Assembly: GCF_026627445.1 (NCBI RefSeq)
Contig: NZ_JAPNLJ010000016.1
Coordinates: 1 to 64,000, forward strand
Direction: 5' to 3'
Origin: Streptomyces sp. H27-H1
GTDB taxonomy: Bacteria; Actinomycetota; Actinomycetes; Streptomycetales; Streptomycetaceae
Length of the DNA: 64,000 nucleotides
Shown: positions 41,396-49,476 of the stretch, piece by piece
Layout: each line of letters opens with the position of its first letter
Numbering within the stretch: the first letter of the stretch is position 1
Notes under the pieces: model-generated
What the model was told of the DNA's origin: nothing
The model's input: only the letters and a program-made list of their open reading frames with translations
Databases searched by the model: none
Translations under genes and position numbers: made by a program

Positions 41396-44383
41396 GTGGA
41401 ACCCACAGCCATCGGGATCAAGTTGGCATCGGCCGTGATCGGCCCGCTCGTCAGGAAGTTCTTCGTCTCCGACGCCCCGGGGGCGGGGCTGGTCGACAAA
41501 CCGGTGCGGCTCTCCGGATACGTCTCCTTCAAGGGCGAGAAGCGCACCCTCACCGAGTCCGACGTGCGCGCCCTGGCCGCCGCCCTCGTCGAACAGGCCC
41601 TCAGCACGGGCGAGCGCCGTATCCCGGCGGACGAACAGGAGGCCGTCACCGACGCCCTCGCCACCACCCTGCACGCCCTCGGCGACCTCACGATCACGGA
41701 CGTCGACGCCGTCCGGCTGGGCCCGCAGGCCTTCGCCCGCGAGCTGCGCCGCGCGGGCGACCATCCCGAGCGGCACCTCTCCGCCGACGCCGCGTACGTC
41801 TACGAGGCCCTGCTCGGCGCCGCCGCGCTGCACATCCTGGAGTTCTTCACCCAGCGCAAGACCTTCACGGCCCACGCACTGGTCAGCCAGACCCGGGCTG
41901 TCGACGAACTGACTTCGAAGACAGATGAGTTGATCCGTCGCAGCCCGCTGCCCGACGCGGCGGACGCCACGTTCGAGGTGACGTACCTGTCGTACGTGGC
42001 GAGGAAGCACGCCAAGCTCACCATCTACGGGATCGACCTGAACAATTCGCCGGCGCGCTGGCCGCTGGACGTGGCGTACCTGAGCCTGGAGGCAACGCCG
42101 CTGGGGGACACGGGAATTCCCCTCGACACGTACGAAACCGCAGACGACTTCCTGGAGGCCCAGCGGATCCTGCTGCGGCCCCAGCCCGCGGACCAGGCGT
42201 TGACCCACAGCCCCCGTGTTCTCCTGCGGGGCGAAGCCGGTTCGGGCAAGACCACGCTTGTCCAGTGGCTGGCGGTCACCGCGGCGCAGCGGAACCGAGC
42301 GGAGCGGCCGGCCTACCTCCACGACCGGATCCCCTTCGTCCTCCCCCTGCGCACGCTCACCCGGCACGGCCAGCAGTTGCCCGCCCCCAAGGACTTCCTC
42401 GCCTCCACCGGCTGCCCTCTCGTGGGCTCCCAGCCGGCGGGCTGGGAGCACCGGGTCCTCACCGCCGGGCGGGGGCTGGTGCTGGTGGACGGCATCGACG
42501 AGGTGCCCGAGCCGGAGCGGGAGCGCACCCGCCGCTGGCTGCGGGACCTGATCGAGACCTACGACGGCGACAACCGCTGGCTGGTCACCTCCCGCCCGTC
42601 GGCCGTCGGCCAGGACTGGCTCACGGAGGACGGGTTCGACGAACTGACGCTGTCCTCCATGGGGCCCGCCGACGTCGCCACCTTCATCAGGCGCTGGCAC
42701 GCGGCAGCCCGCACCGGGGCCGACACCGGTAGCGAACTCGACGCCTACGAGGCTCAGCTCCTCAGCGCGGTCCGCACCAAGGGCGATCTGGGACGACTGG
42801 CCACCAACCCGCTGATGTGCGGACTGATCTGCGCACTTCACCGCGACCGCAGGGGCTATCTCCCTCACGGCCGGAAGGACTTGTACGAGGCCGCGCTGTC
42901 CATGCTGATCAGCCGCCGGGACCGAGAACGGGACATGAAGGTCCCCGACCTCCGCGAGGAGCCGCAGCTCGAGCTGCTCCAACGGCTCGCGTACTGGCTG
43001 ATCAAGAACGGCCGTACGGCAATGGACCGCTCGCAGGCCGAGGACATCATCGGCCGGGCCCTACCCGCCGTCCCGGAGGCTGCGGCACTGGGCGACGCGC
43101 CGACCGTCTTCGAGCACTTCCTCCAGCGCAGCGGCCTGCTCCGCGAACCGGCTCCGGGGGCCGTGGACTTCATCCACCGCACCTTCCAGGACTTCCTGGG
43201 AGCCCGCGCGGCGGTGGAGGAGGGCGACTTCGGCCTGCTCGCCGCGCACGCCGACGACGACCAGTGGGAGGACGTCATCCGCATGGCGGTCGCACTGGCC
43301 CGCCCCCGCGAACGCGTCGCGCTCTTCGAGGACCTGCTGAGGCGCGGCGACCGCGCCGGGGAGAGGCGTGCCCGCCACCGCGTCTACCTCCTCGCCGCCG
43401 CCTGCCTGGAGCACGCCACGACACTGGATCCCTCCGTCCGAGAGGCCGTGGAGGAGCGCACCGCCCTGTTGATCCCGCCGGGCAGCGAGGCCGATGCCCG
43501 CGCCCTGGCGGAAGTGGGCCCACTGGTACTGGACCTCCTGCCCGGCCCGGAAGCCGTCGATCCACTGCACCGGCGCTACGTGCTCATCGCGGCGTCCTGG
43601 GTCGCGTACGACGCCGCGATGCCCCTGCTGGCCAGGTACGCCGCCGAACCGGACCTCACGCTGCGAAGCCAGCTCATATGGTCCTGGTCGCGCTTCGACA
43701 CGGCCCGGTACGCAGAAGAGGTCGTCGCACTGCTGGACCCCGACGGATTGGACTACACCGTCTCGTCCGACGAGCAGCTGCACCAACTCGAACGGCTGGG
43801 AGTGCCCGTGGACTCGCTGGACGTCCGGGCCGCCGTGTCCGTGTCCGCGCTCAGCTCGTTCCTCGCCCGGAACCTGCTGACAAAGCTCAGCCTCACCCTC
43901 CACCCGGTGTCGGACCTCGGTTTCCTGGCCGGCCAGACGAGGCTCGCCTCGCTCACGGCCCTCGACTGTCCCGCCCTCGCCGACCTCTCCCCTCTCGCCG
44001 GGTTGCCGATCCGGAGGCTTGAGATCCGAAGGCTGGAGTTCCAAGCTTCGAGGGCCGCCGAGGACTGGCGGGGGATGTCCGGCCTGTCCGCTCTCGACAC
44101 ACTCGACTTGGACACGTCCTCTTTCGAGGCCGTCCCCGCCGGCACGGCCCTGGGGCAGATCACCGGTCTCCGGCTCTGGAGCTACGGCAACGCACACAGC
44201 ACGCAGTCCGCCATCGACCGGCTGCCGCAGACCTTCCCGAACCTCCGGTCCTGCCTGTTCACGGGGGAAACCGCCAAGATCGGAAACCTCGACTTCTCCC
44301 CCTTGGAGGGGATGCCCACCCTGCCGGGGTTCGAGATCGACGCCCTGACCAGGCATTCGGTCAATCCGGATCCGCCGGCGTGA
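41396..44383 (+). CDS. NACHT-domain STAND NTPase (bacterial NLR-like)
   Basis: A 995-residue protein. The first ~190 residues form a helical N-terminal domain (EQALSTGERRIPADEQEAVT, AYVYEALLGAAALHILEFFT) of the NACHT-associated helical type. The NACHT NTPase follows: Walker A GEAGSGKTT (279-287), Walker B LVLVDGIDE (D365 and E369 region) and the sensor LVTSRPSAV. Then come winged-helix/helical parts (FIHRTFQDFLGARAA) and a C-terminal sensor of HEAT-like helices and a short leucine-rich-repeat-like stretch (SLTALDCPALADLSPLAGLP). Related bacterial NACHT proteins defend against phage; here defence is inferred. The GTG has GGGGAGGG upstream. Confidence 0.88.
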   Translation: MEPTAIGIKLASAVIGPLVRKFFVSDAPGAGLVDKPVRLSGYVSFKGEKRTLTESDVRALAAALVEQALSTGERRIPADEQEAVTDALATTLHALGDLTITDVDAVRLGPQAFARELRRAGDHPERHLSADAAYVYEALLGAAALHILEFFTQRKTFTAHALVSQTRAVDELTSKTDELIRRSPLPDAADATFEVTYLSYVARKHAKLTIYGIDLNNSPARWPLDVAYLSLEATPLGDTGIPLDTYETADDFLEAQRILLRPQPADQALTHSPRVLLRGEAGSGKTTLVQWLAVTAAQRNRAERPAYLHDRIPFVLPLRTLTRHGQQLPAPKDFLASTGCPLVGSQPAGWEHRVLTAGRGLVLVDGIDEVPEPERERTRRWLRDLIETYDGDNRWLVTSRPSAVGQDWLTEDGFDELTLSSMGPADVATFIRRWHAAARTGADTGSELDAYEAQLLSAVRTKGDLGRLATNPLMCGLICALHRDRRGYLPHGRKDLYEAALSMLISRRDRERDMKVPDLREEPQLELLQRLAYWLIKNGRTAMDRSQAEDIIGRALPAVPEAAALGDAPTVFEHFLQRSGLLREPAPGAVDFIHRTFQDFLGARAAVEEGDFGLLAAHADDDQWEDVIRMAVALARPRERVALFEDLLRRGDRAGERRARHRVYLLAAACLEHATTLDPSVREAVEERTALLIPPGSEADARALAEVGPLVLDLLPGPEAVDPLHRRYVLIAASWVAYDAAMPLLARYAAEPDLTLRSQLIWSWSRFDTARYAEEVVALLDPDGLDYTVSSDEQLHQLERLGVPVDSLDVRAAVSVSALSSFLARNLLTKLSLTLHPVSDLGFLAGQTRLASLTALDCPALADLSPLAGLPIRRLEIRRLEFQASRAAEDWRGMSGLSALDTLDLDTSSFEAVPAGTALGQITGLRLWSYGNAHSTQSAIDRLPQTFPNLRSCLFTGETAKIGNLDFSPLEGMPTLPGFEIDALTRHSVNPDPPA

Positions 44384-44409
44384 TCGCGCTCCGGGTAGGG
44401 TGTCGAACC

Positions 44410-44532
44410 GTGGCTGATCGTCGAACGGCAATCATGGAAGGCGCCGCGCGGGTCATCGCCCGGCGGGGCGTCCGCGGCCTGCGCGTGGAGGAGCTCGCCA
44501 CCGAGGCGGGCGTGTCCACGGCAGTTCGGTGA
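44410..44532 (+). pseudogene. TetR-family regulator fragment (DNA-binding N-terminus only)
   Basis: From the GTG at 44410 the first 38 codons read as a TetR N-terminus: ADRRTAIMEGAARVIARRGV, then RGLRVEELATEAGVSTA. The recognition helix should continue with a Tyr-x-x-F segment, but the frame changes to unrelated codons and stops at 44532. At that same point the plus strand enters the end of an agmatine-deiminase-like gene in another frame, so the regulator has lost about 150 codons. Confidence 0.7.
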
Positions 44533-44671
44533 CTCCACCGCGGACGCCGCGGCCGAGGTCACCCTCCAGCGGGCCTTCCCCGGCCGGACCGTCGTGCAGC
44601 TCAACACCGACAGCCTCGGCGCGGGCGGCGGCGGCATCCACGGTGTGACCCAGCAGCAGCCGCTCCCGTAA
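44522..44671 (+). pseudogene. C-terminal remnant of an agmatine deiminase-like gene
   Basis: Forty-nine codons match the very end of peptidyl-arginine/agmatine deiminases: FGDSTADAAAEVTLQRAFPG, VVQLNTDSLGAGGGGIHGVT and QQQP, including the G-G-G-G-I-H-x-x-T-Q-Q segment that carries the active-site His (the catalytic Cys of the family is two residues after that His; here the position is Val, GIHGV, so the key Cys is also altered). Over 280 codons are missing upstream. It overlaps the broken TetR fragment. Its original terminator is still present at 44688. Confidence 0.7.
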
Positions 44672-44687
44672 CCGCTCCCCCACAGGT

Positions 44688-44716
44688 CCGGTCCCCCGCT
44701 GCCCGCGGGGGACCGG
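44688..44716 (+). terminator. Strong hairpin after the agmatine-deiminase remnant
   Basis: CCGGTCCCCCGC pairs perfectly with GCGGGGGACCGG (12 bp) around a 5-nt loop, 16 bp after the remnant's stop. It faces the convergent NTF2-like gene and could serve both strands. Confidence 0.7.
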
Positions 44717-44761
44717 ATCGCCATACGCCGGCCTACGACCGGACCGCCCTACGGCCCGGCC

Positions 44762-45169
44762 CTATAGAACGTCGTCCCAGGCCATCGCGCTCATCCGCCA
44801 GCCGGCGGGCGTCCGGACGAACTGGGTGGTCTTGTGGCCGGAGCCCTCGAACCACACTCCGTCGAGGAACCCGGACTTGCCGTACTCGCTGAACCGGTGC
44901 GCGATCGAACCGAACACCTCGGTCCGCTCGGCGACCTCCCATTCGCGGAACTCGGTCAGCGTCCCGTCGGTGAGGATCTTCTCCCGTGGCTCGATGAACC
45001 CGTCGAGGTCGTAGACGACGAGCTTGTCCCCGACATTCTTGATGATCATCCCCTGTGGAATGAACACCTCACGAACGGCTCCCAGATCCGGCCGCCCGCC
45101 TCCCGCGTTGGTGAACGCACCGAGAAAGACCCGCATCAACTGATCCAGCTCTGCCTTGACTTCGGACAC
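44762..45169 (-). CDS. SnoaL/NTF2-like protein (DUF4440-type)
   Basis: A 135-residue cone-shaped NTF2-fold protein. It has the opening helix VSEVKAELDQLMRVFLGAFT, the strand pair VREVFIPQGMIIKNVG and KLVVYDLDGFIEPREKIL, and the closing GWRMSAMAWDDV strand, as in nuclear-transport-factor-2-like proteins that range from isomerases to binding proteins. No catalytic residues can be assigned. I prefer the GTG at 45169 with GGGAGGG upstream; an in-frame GTG at 45202 would add 11 residues. It stands alone between two broken loci. Confidence 0.72.
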   Translation of the reverse strand: MSEVKAELDQLMRVFLGAFTNAGGGRPDLGAVREVFIPQGMIIKNVGDKLVVYDLDGFIEPREKILTDGTLTEFREWEVAERTEVFGSIAHRFSEYGKSGFLDGVWFEGSGHKTTQFVRTPAGWRMSAMAWDDVL

Positions 45170-45286
45170 ACGCACCCTCCCGAGATCGAACTCTCCCGCC
45201 ACCGATCTTCACCCGCCCCCCGACACGAACGCAATGCCCGCGCCGGCCGGCGGGCGGGCGGGATCGCCGCGTGTCAACAGCTGTGG

Positions 45287-45962
45287 TCATGGGAGAGTTC
45301 CCTCGTTGGGGGCCGGCGGGGTGGTGGGGCTGACCGGAGGGTTTCCGGGTCGGGGTCGCGCGAGGGTGTTCCGATCGGCAGCGGTGAGGGTTTCCAGGTC
45401 GGTGTAGAAGCGTCCGGACGGGCGAGGCTGGCCCAGCAGGATGCGGCGGGCGGCCTCGGCGGTGAGCGCCGCGCCCAGCGCGACGGCCGAGGCGAGCTGT
45501 GGCCAGCTGCTGAGCGTGGTGCCGATCTCCGCCATGGAGGCGCTCAGTTCCGGGCTGATCCGTTCCCGGTCGACCATGGTGAGGATGACGTCGACCATCT
45601 CATCGTGGGTGAGGTCCGCCAAGTCGCCGGACGTGGTCCCACCGAGCAGACCGTGCAGCGGGGGCCGGTCGGGTTCGAGGTCGAACCGCTCGACGTCGAG
45701 CAGGCCGCGGTCGTTCGCGTCCATCACAAGGGGGATGCCGAGCGCCCGGGCGTGCTCGCGGGCGGCCCAGCAGTCGGCGCTGCTGGGCACGGTCGATCCG
45801 TCCGCGGTTGCGGTCGGTGCGCACGAGGCGGAACTCCTCAGGCGGCAGCAGGTGCACCAGCCGCCCAGAGCACGGATACCGGGCCCAGGTTCCGTACTCG
45901 TCCGGATCGACCCCCGCCAACTGCTCCGCCACAGCCCGCTCCACGGCCTCCGCAAGGAACAC
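45287..45962 (-). pseudogene. ThiF/E1-like (Rv1355c-type) adenylyltransferase with an internal, frame-breaking deletion
   Basis: The N-terminal part reads in one frame from 45962 (YGTWARYPCSGRLVHLLPPE, EFRLVRTDRNRGRI, DRAQQRRLLG), and the C-terminal part in another (ALGIPLVMDANDRGLLDVER, GLLGGTTSGDLADL, ISPELSASMAEIGTTLSSWP) down to 45287. In relatives these two parts are separated by about 110-130 residues containing the nucleotide-binding Rossmann core and the catalytic region; that section is absent and the frame is lost near 45785-45800. The nitroreductase-like half of full Rv1355c-type proteins is also missing. It cannot encode a working E1-like enzyme. Confidence 0.7.
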
Positions 45963-45988
45963 AGTCGGGGCTCATGGCCGGCAAAGCA

Positions 45989-46023
45989 AAACGGCCGCCA
46001 TCGTGATTACGATGACGACCGTT
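45989..46023 (-). terminator. Terminator of the tRNA-Leu gene
   Basis: Downstream of the tRNA on its strand, AACGGTCGTCATCGT and ACGATGGCGGCCGTT form a long stem with two mismatches and a short AATC-type loop, followed by a T-rich TTTGCTTT. Confidence 0.75.
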
Positions 46024-46030
46024 TCTTTGT

Positions 46031-46114
46031 GTGTCCGAGGGGGGACTTGAACCCCCACGCCCCGAAGGGCACTAGCACCTCAAGCTAGCGCGTCTGCCAT
46101 TCCGCCACCCGGAC
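46031..46114 (-). tRNA. tRNA-Leu (anticodon GAG)
   Basis: A complete 84-nt class II tRNA. The acceptor stem pairs GTCCGGG with CTCGGAC (one G-T pair), the anticodon stem CTAGC/GCTAG encloses TTGAGGT giving anticodon GAG (CTC/CTT codons), a long variable arm GTGCCCTTCGGGGCGTG follows, and the T-loop is GTTCAAGTC. The CCA end is not encoded. A terminator lies directly downstream. The tRNA 3' end is a potential integration site, but no integrase gene or repeated 3' half is visible beside it. Confidence 0.95.
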
Positions 46115-46279
46115 CAGGTGATCGCCCCCGGTTTCCCGCGGCGACATGGACAACAATAGCAAAGGTTCGGCGGGGTTCCGACCAGGTATTTCGGCCGGGC
46201 CGAGTCCGACGCGCCGCGCTGACCTGCAGGCATACCCCGGGGCGAACCCGCAGGGCGGGCGAGACGAGGCGTCTCGCGG

Positions 46280-46514
46280 TCAGTGGGCGGCGTTGACCCG
46301 CTCCCCCTCCGCCAGGTCGTCCTTGCCTGCCAGGCGTAGAAGGTTTCACCTTCCGTGTAGGCGTGGGCGTCGTACGTGCCGCAGCGGAGGGAGGGCTTGC
46401 CGCGGGCATCCTTCGGGAACCAGTCCGCCGGGAGCTTGCCGTCCGGGAGAGTGGCCTTCAGGAGGCGCTCGCCGCCTTCCGGCGGTGGCCACGATGAGGT
46501 TCTTGCGGCGCATG
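46280..46514 (-). pseudogene. Degenerate short gene with two frame breaks
   Basis: Protein-like sequence is spread over three frames: MRRKNLIVATAG from the ATG at 46514; then GERLLKATLPDGKLPADWFP, KDARGKPSLRCGTYDAHAYT and EGETFYAW; then GKDDLAEGERVNAAH ending at a stop at 46280-46282. Joined together they give one product of about 75 residues with good codon bias, so two small insertions or deletions have broken a small gene I do not recognise. The N-terminus resembles the start of a secretion signal. The remaining DNA between this and the tRNA (46115-46279) shows nothing clear. Confidence 0.45.
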
Positions 46515-46615
46515 GCCGCAGCCGACCGGGCCGGGCTCGCGGCTCAGGCTCTGCCACCGCGGCCGGGCTCGCGGCGGCTGAAGAGCCGCCGCGGGCGCCG
46601 GGTCGGGTGCGGGTG

Positions 46616-47557
46616 CTACGGGCAGCGGATGACCTGGCCGGCGTAGGAGAGGTTGCCGCCGAAGCCGAAGAGGAGGACGGGGGCCCCGGAGGGGATCTCG
46701 CCGCGCTCGATCAGCTTGGACAGGGCCATCGGGATGGAGCCGGCCGAGGTGTTGCCGGAGTCGACGACATCGCGGGCGACGACGGCGTTGACGGCGCCGA
46801 TCTTGGCGGCGAGCGGCTCGATGATCCGCAGGTTCGCCTGGTGGAGGACGACGGCGGCCAGCTCCTCGGGGGCGACCCCGGCCTTCTCGCAGACCTTGCG
46901 GGCGAGCGGCGGGAGCTGGCTGGTGGTCCAGCGGTAGACGGACTGGCCCTCCTGGGCGAACACCGGCGGCGAGCCTTCGATGCGGACCGCGTGGCCCATC
47001 TCGGGCACGGAGCCCCACAGGACCGGGCCGATTCCGGGCTCTTCGCAGGCCTCGACGACGGCCGCGCCGGCGCCGTCACCGGTCAGGACGCAGGTGGTGC
47101 GGTCGGTCCAGTCGGTGATCGCGGTCATCTTGTCGGCGCCGATGACCAGGGCCCGGGTGGCGGCGCCGGCCCGGATCGCGTGGTCGGCGGTGGCCAGGGC
47201 GTGGGTGAAGCCCGAGCAGACGACGTTGATGTCCATGACGGCGGGGCTGGCGCCCATGCCGAGCTTGGCGGCCACACGGGCCGCCATGTTCGGGGAACGG
47301 TCGATCGCGGTGGAGGTGGCGACGAGGACGAGGTCGATGTCGTCCGGAGTCAGACCGGCGTTCGCGAGTGCCTTGCCGGCGGCCTGGTAGGCCAGCTCGT
47401 CGACCGGTTCGTCGGGTCCGGCGATGTGCCGGGTCTTGATCCCGACGCGGGATCGGATCCACTCGTCGTTCGTGTCCACCATGGCGGCGAGGTCCTCATT
47501 GGTGAGCACCTTCGAAGGCTGGTAGTGCCCTAGCGCCACCACGCGTGAACCGGTCAT
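46616..47557 (-). CDS. Beta-ketoacyl-ACP synthase III (FabH-like)
   Basis: A 313-residue KAS III enzyme that condenses an acyl-CoA starter with malonyl-ACP. The catalytic triad is complete: C114 in VVCSGF, H239 in LHQAN and N269 in DSGNTSAGS; the family end GFGGNLSYAGQVI is present. It is not in a fatty-acid synthase operon (no fabD, acpP or fabF beside it), so it is probably one of the extra FabH paralogues that supply special starter units or branched fatty acids. Divergent from fdhD across 204 bp. The start at 47557 is well supported by family length. Confidence 0.92.
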   Translation of the reverse strand: MTGSRVVALGHYQPSKVLTNEDLAAMVDTNDEWIRSRVGIKTRHIAGPDEPVDELAYQAAGKALANAGLTPDDIDLVLVATSTAIDRSPNMAARVAAKLGMGASPAVMDINVVCSGFTHALATADHAIRAGAATRALVIGADKMTAITDWTDRTTCVLTGDGAGAAVVEACEEPGIGPVLWGSVPEMGHAVRIEGSPPVFAQEGQSVYRWTTSQLPPLARKVCEKAGVAPEELAAVVLHQANLRIIEPLAAKIGAVNAVVARDVVDSGNTSAGSIPMALSKLIERGEIPSGAPVLLFGFGGNLSYAGQVIRCP

Positions 47558-47761
47558 GGGCGGGGTCCCCCCTTGTAAGGCAGTCAGGATTTATCAGCTT
47601 CGCCTGCTACTGATGGGTACAGGGGCGCGTGACCCGACAGGATTCAGTGCCCGGACTTTGGAGCTTCCCGAGGATCCTCCAGCCGGGAACGGTGCCTGAA
47701 CGGATCCGGGAGAATGGATGGTCCAGGTGCGTGACGAGGACAGAACGGGTGTGCTGAACAC

Positions 47762-48595
47762 ATGGGACGGGTCACCGAACGCCGCCGCGTCGTCCGGATC
47801 CGCAACGGCGTGGTGTCCACCCGGGCGGACACGCTGGTGGCCGAAGAGCCCCTCGAGATAAGGCTGAACGGCAAACCGCTGGCCATCACGATGCGCACCC
47901 CGGGCGATGATTTCTCGCTGGCCGTGGGCTTCCTGACCAGTGAGGGCGTACTGGGCTCGGCGTCGGACGTCCGTGCCGTGACCTACTGCGAGGGCGCCAC
48001 CGAGGACGGAACGAACACCTACAACGTGGTGAACGTGCAGCTCGCCCCGGGGGTTCCGGTGCCGGACATCACACTGGAGCGGAACGTCTACACCACCTCC
48101 TCGTGCGGCCTGTGCGGGAAGGCCAGTCTGGATGCGGTGCGTACGGCGACCCGGTTCCCGGGCCTCGCGGACGATCCCGTACGGGTGGGCGCCCGGCTCC
48201 TCGGGGAACTGCCGGACCGGCTGCGCGCGGAGCAGAAGGTCTTCGACCGCACGGGCGCCCTGCACGGCGCCGGGCTGTTCTCGGCGGCGGGCGAGCTGAT
48301 CGACGTACGGGAGGACGTGGGCCGGCACAACGCGGTGGACAAGATCGTCGGGCGGGCGCTGCAGGCCGGGCGGCTGCCGCTGAGGGGCGCGGTCCTGCTG
48401 GTGTCGGGGCGGGCCTCCTTCGAGCTGGCGCAGAAGGCGGTGATGGCGGGCATCCCCGTGCTGGCCGCCGTGTCCGCTCCGTCCTCGCTCGCGGTGGACC
48501 TGGCGCTGGAGTCGGGGCTGACACTGGTCGGGTTCCTGCGGGGCGGGGACATGAACATCTACGCGGGCGGGGAGCGGATCGACCTGACGGGGTGA
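47762..48595 (+). CDS. fdhD: Formate dehydrogenase accessory sulfurtransferase FdhD
   Basis: Transfers sulfur from a cysteine desulfurase to the molybdenum cofactor of formate dehydrogenase. The 277-residue protein has the sulfur-carrying T-T-S-S-C-G-L-C-G motif with C115 and C118, the early EEPLEIRLNGKPLAITMRTP strand set, and the GELIDVREDVGRHNAVDKIV and GRASFELAQKAVMAGIPVLA segments. Length is normal. No formate dehydrogenase subunit gene is seen in the window, which is usual in Streptomyces where fdhD may lie apart. It appears monocistronic. Confidence 0.94.
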   Translation: MGRVTERRRVVRIRNGVVSTRADTLVAEEPLEIRLNGKPLAITMRTPGDDFSLAVGFLTSEGVLGSASDVRAVTYCEGATEDGTNTYNVVNVQLAPGVPVPDITLERNVYTTSSCGLCGKASLDAVRTATRFPGLADDPVRVGARLLGELPDRLRAEQKVFDRTGALHGAGLFSAAGELIDVREDVGRHNAVDKIVGRALQAGRLPLRGAVLLVSGRASFELAQKAVMAGIPVLAAVSAPSSLAVDLALESGLTLVGFLRGGDMNIYAGGERIDLTG

Positions 48596-48648
48596 GGCGC
48601 GGGGCGGCGGGGGCCGTCGTGCGACCCCCGCCCCTGTCCCGCTACGGG

Positions 48649-48918
48649 TCACTTGCCGGCCGGTACCGCCGGCCGGACGTGCTCGGTGCCCGCCGGGGCC
48701 TCGATCGTCTGGCTGTAGGAGTTGTCCTTCGACGCGGTCCGGACCTTCTTGGCGGGCACGTGCGGGGTGCCCTTCGGGGCCTCGATCGTGTGGCTGGGCG
48801 AGGAGGCGCGGTCGGCGGCGCCGCCGCCGTTGTCCGCGGCCTGGGCGGCGCCGCCGAAGGCGAGGGTGCCGAGCAGGACGGCGGCGGAGGTGGCGACGAG
48901 GCGCTTGCTGAGCTTCAT
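48649..48918 (-). CDS. Small secreted protein with an internal repeat
   Basis: An 89-residue precursor with a typical signal peptide: MKLSKRLVATSAAVLLGTLA, then FGGAAQA for cleavage before ADNGG. The mature peptide of about 62 residues contains two related segments, SHTIEAPKGTPHVPAKK and SQTIEAPAGTEHVRPAV, 15-16 residues each. I do not recognise the family; lack of cysteine argues against a disulphide-bonded toxin or chaplin. The ATG at 48918 has GGGG upstream; the frame is open further but without a signal peptide. Convergent with fdhD, 53 bp between stops. Confidence 0.75.
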   Translation of the reverse strand: MKLSKRLVATSAAVLLGTLAFGGAAQAADNGGGAADRASSPSHTIEAPKGTPHVPAKKVRTASKDNSYSQTIEAPAGTEHVRPAVPAGK

Positions 48919-49035
48919 GAGGGGCTCCCTGTGCTTCGGGGTTTCTTGCTGACACCCAGAAACTAGAAGAACCGGACATTTCCGCGCTCTAACGGTTTCC
49001 ACCCCCGAGCCCCTCGCGCCTTTACGCCGTCCCGA

Positions 49036-49467
49036 TCAGCGTCCCCGGCGGCCGCGGCGGGAGGCGGGCGCGGCCGGTTTCGGGTCCGGCGGGTCGATCC
49101 GGTGCAGGTCGAGGGCAGGCGGGAGCGGGAGGGCGCCGGGGCCGCCCGATCCGGCCCAGGCGATGATCTCGTCGGTGGCGGTGTCGTCCAGGGCCCAGCC
49201 GAACCAGACCGCGCGGGCTCCCCGGCGGCGGGCCTCCGTGGTGGGCTGGACCACGATGACGTTGGCCTGCGCGCAGGGGCCGAGGCAGTCGGTCGTACGG
49301 ACGGCCAGGCGCCCGTCGGAGGCGGCCGCGGCCTCGCGCAGCCGGGCCAGCTGTCCCGCATGGTCGGTACCGGGGTTCTTGCGGGGGTCGCCGCAGCAGC
49401 AGCCCCGGCAGACCACCAGGGTGCAGGGGCGCGGGGCATGGGCGGAGAGCGGGCGTATCCAGGTCAC
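49036..49467 (-). CDS. Thioredoxin-like [2Fe-2S] ferredoxin-domain protein
   Basis: A 143-residue protein with the thioredoxin-like [2Fe-2S] fold. Candidate ligands are in VVCRGCCCGDPRKN near the N-terminus and TTDCLGPCAQANVIVVQP in the middle, the C-x3-to-5-C plus C-x3-C pattern of this ferredoxin group. The C-terminal Pro/Arg-rich tail is likely disordered. Such proteins act as small redox carriers or regulators, and some are linked to cobalamin synthesis; no cobalamin gene is visible here. The GTG at 49467 lies 9 bp after the transporter gene on the same strand, so the two are probably co-transcribed. Confidence 0.82.
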   Translation of the reverse strand: MTWIRPLSAHAPRPCTLVVCRGCCCGDPRKNPGTDHAGQLARLREAAAASDGRLAVRTTDCLGPCAQANVIVVQPTTEARRRGARAVWFGWALDDTATDEIIAWAGSGGPGALPLPPALDLHRIDPPDPKPAAPASRRGRRGR

Positions 49468-49476
49468 CGCCGCACG

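Noticed and set aside
46031..46114. tRNA-Leu as attachment site of an integrated element
   Set aside because: No duplicated tRNA 3' end and no integrase gene beside it; the mobile-type block begins 9 kb away.
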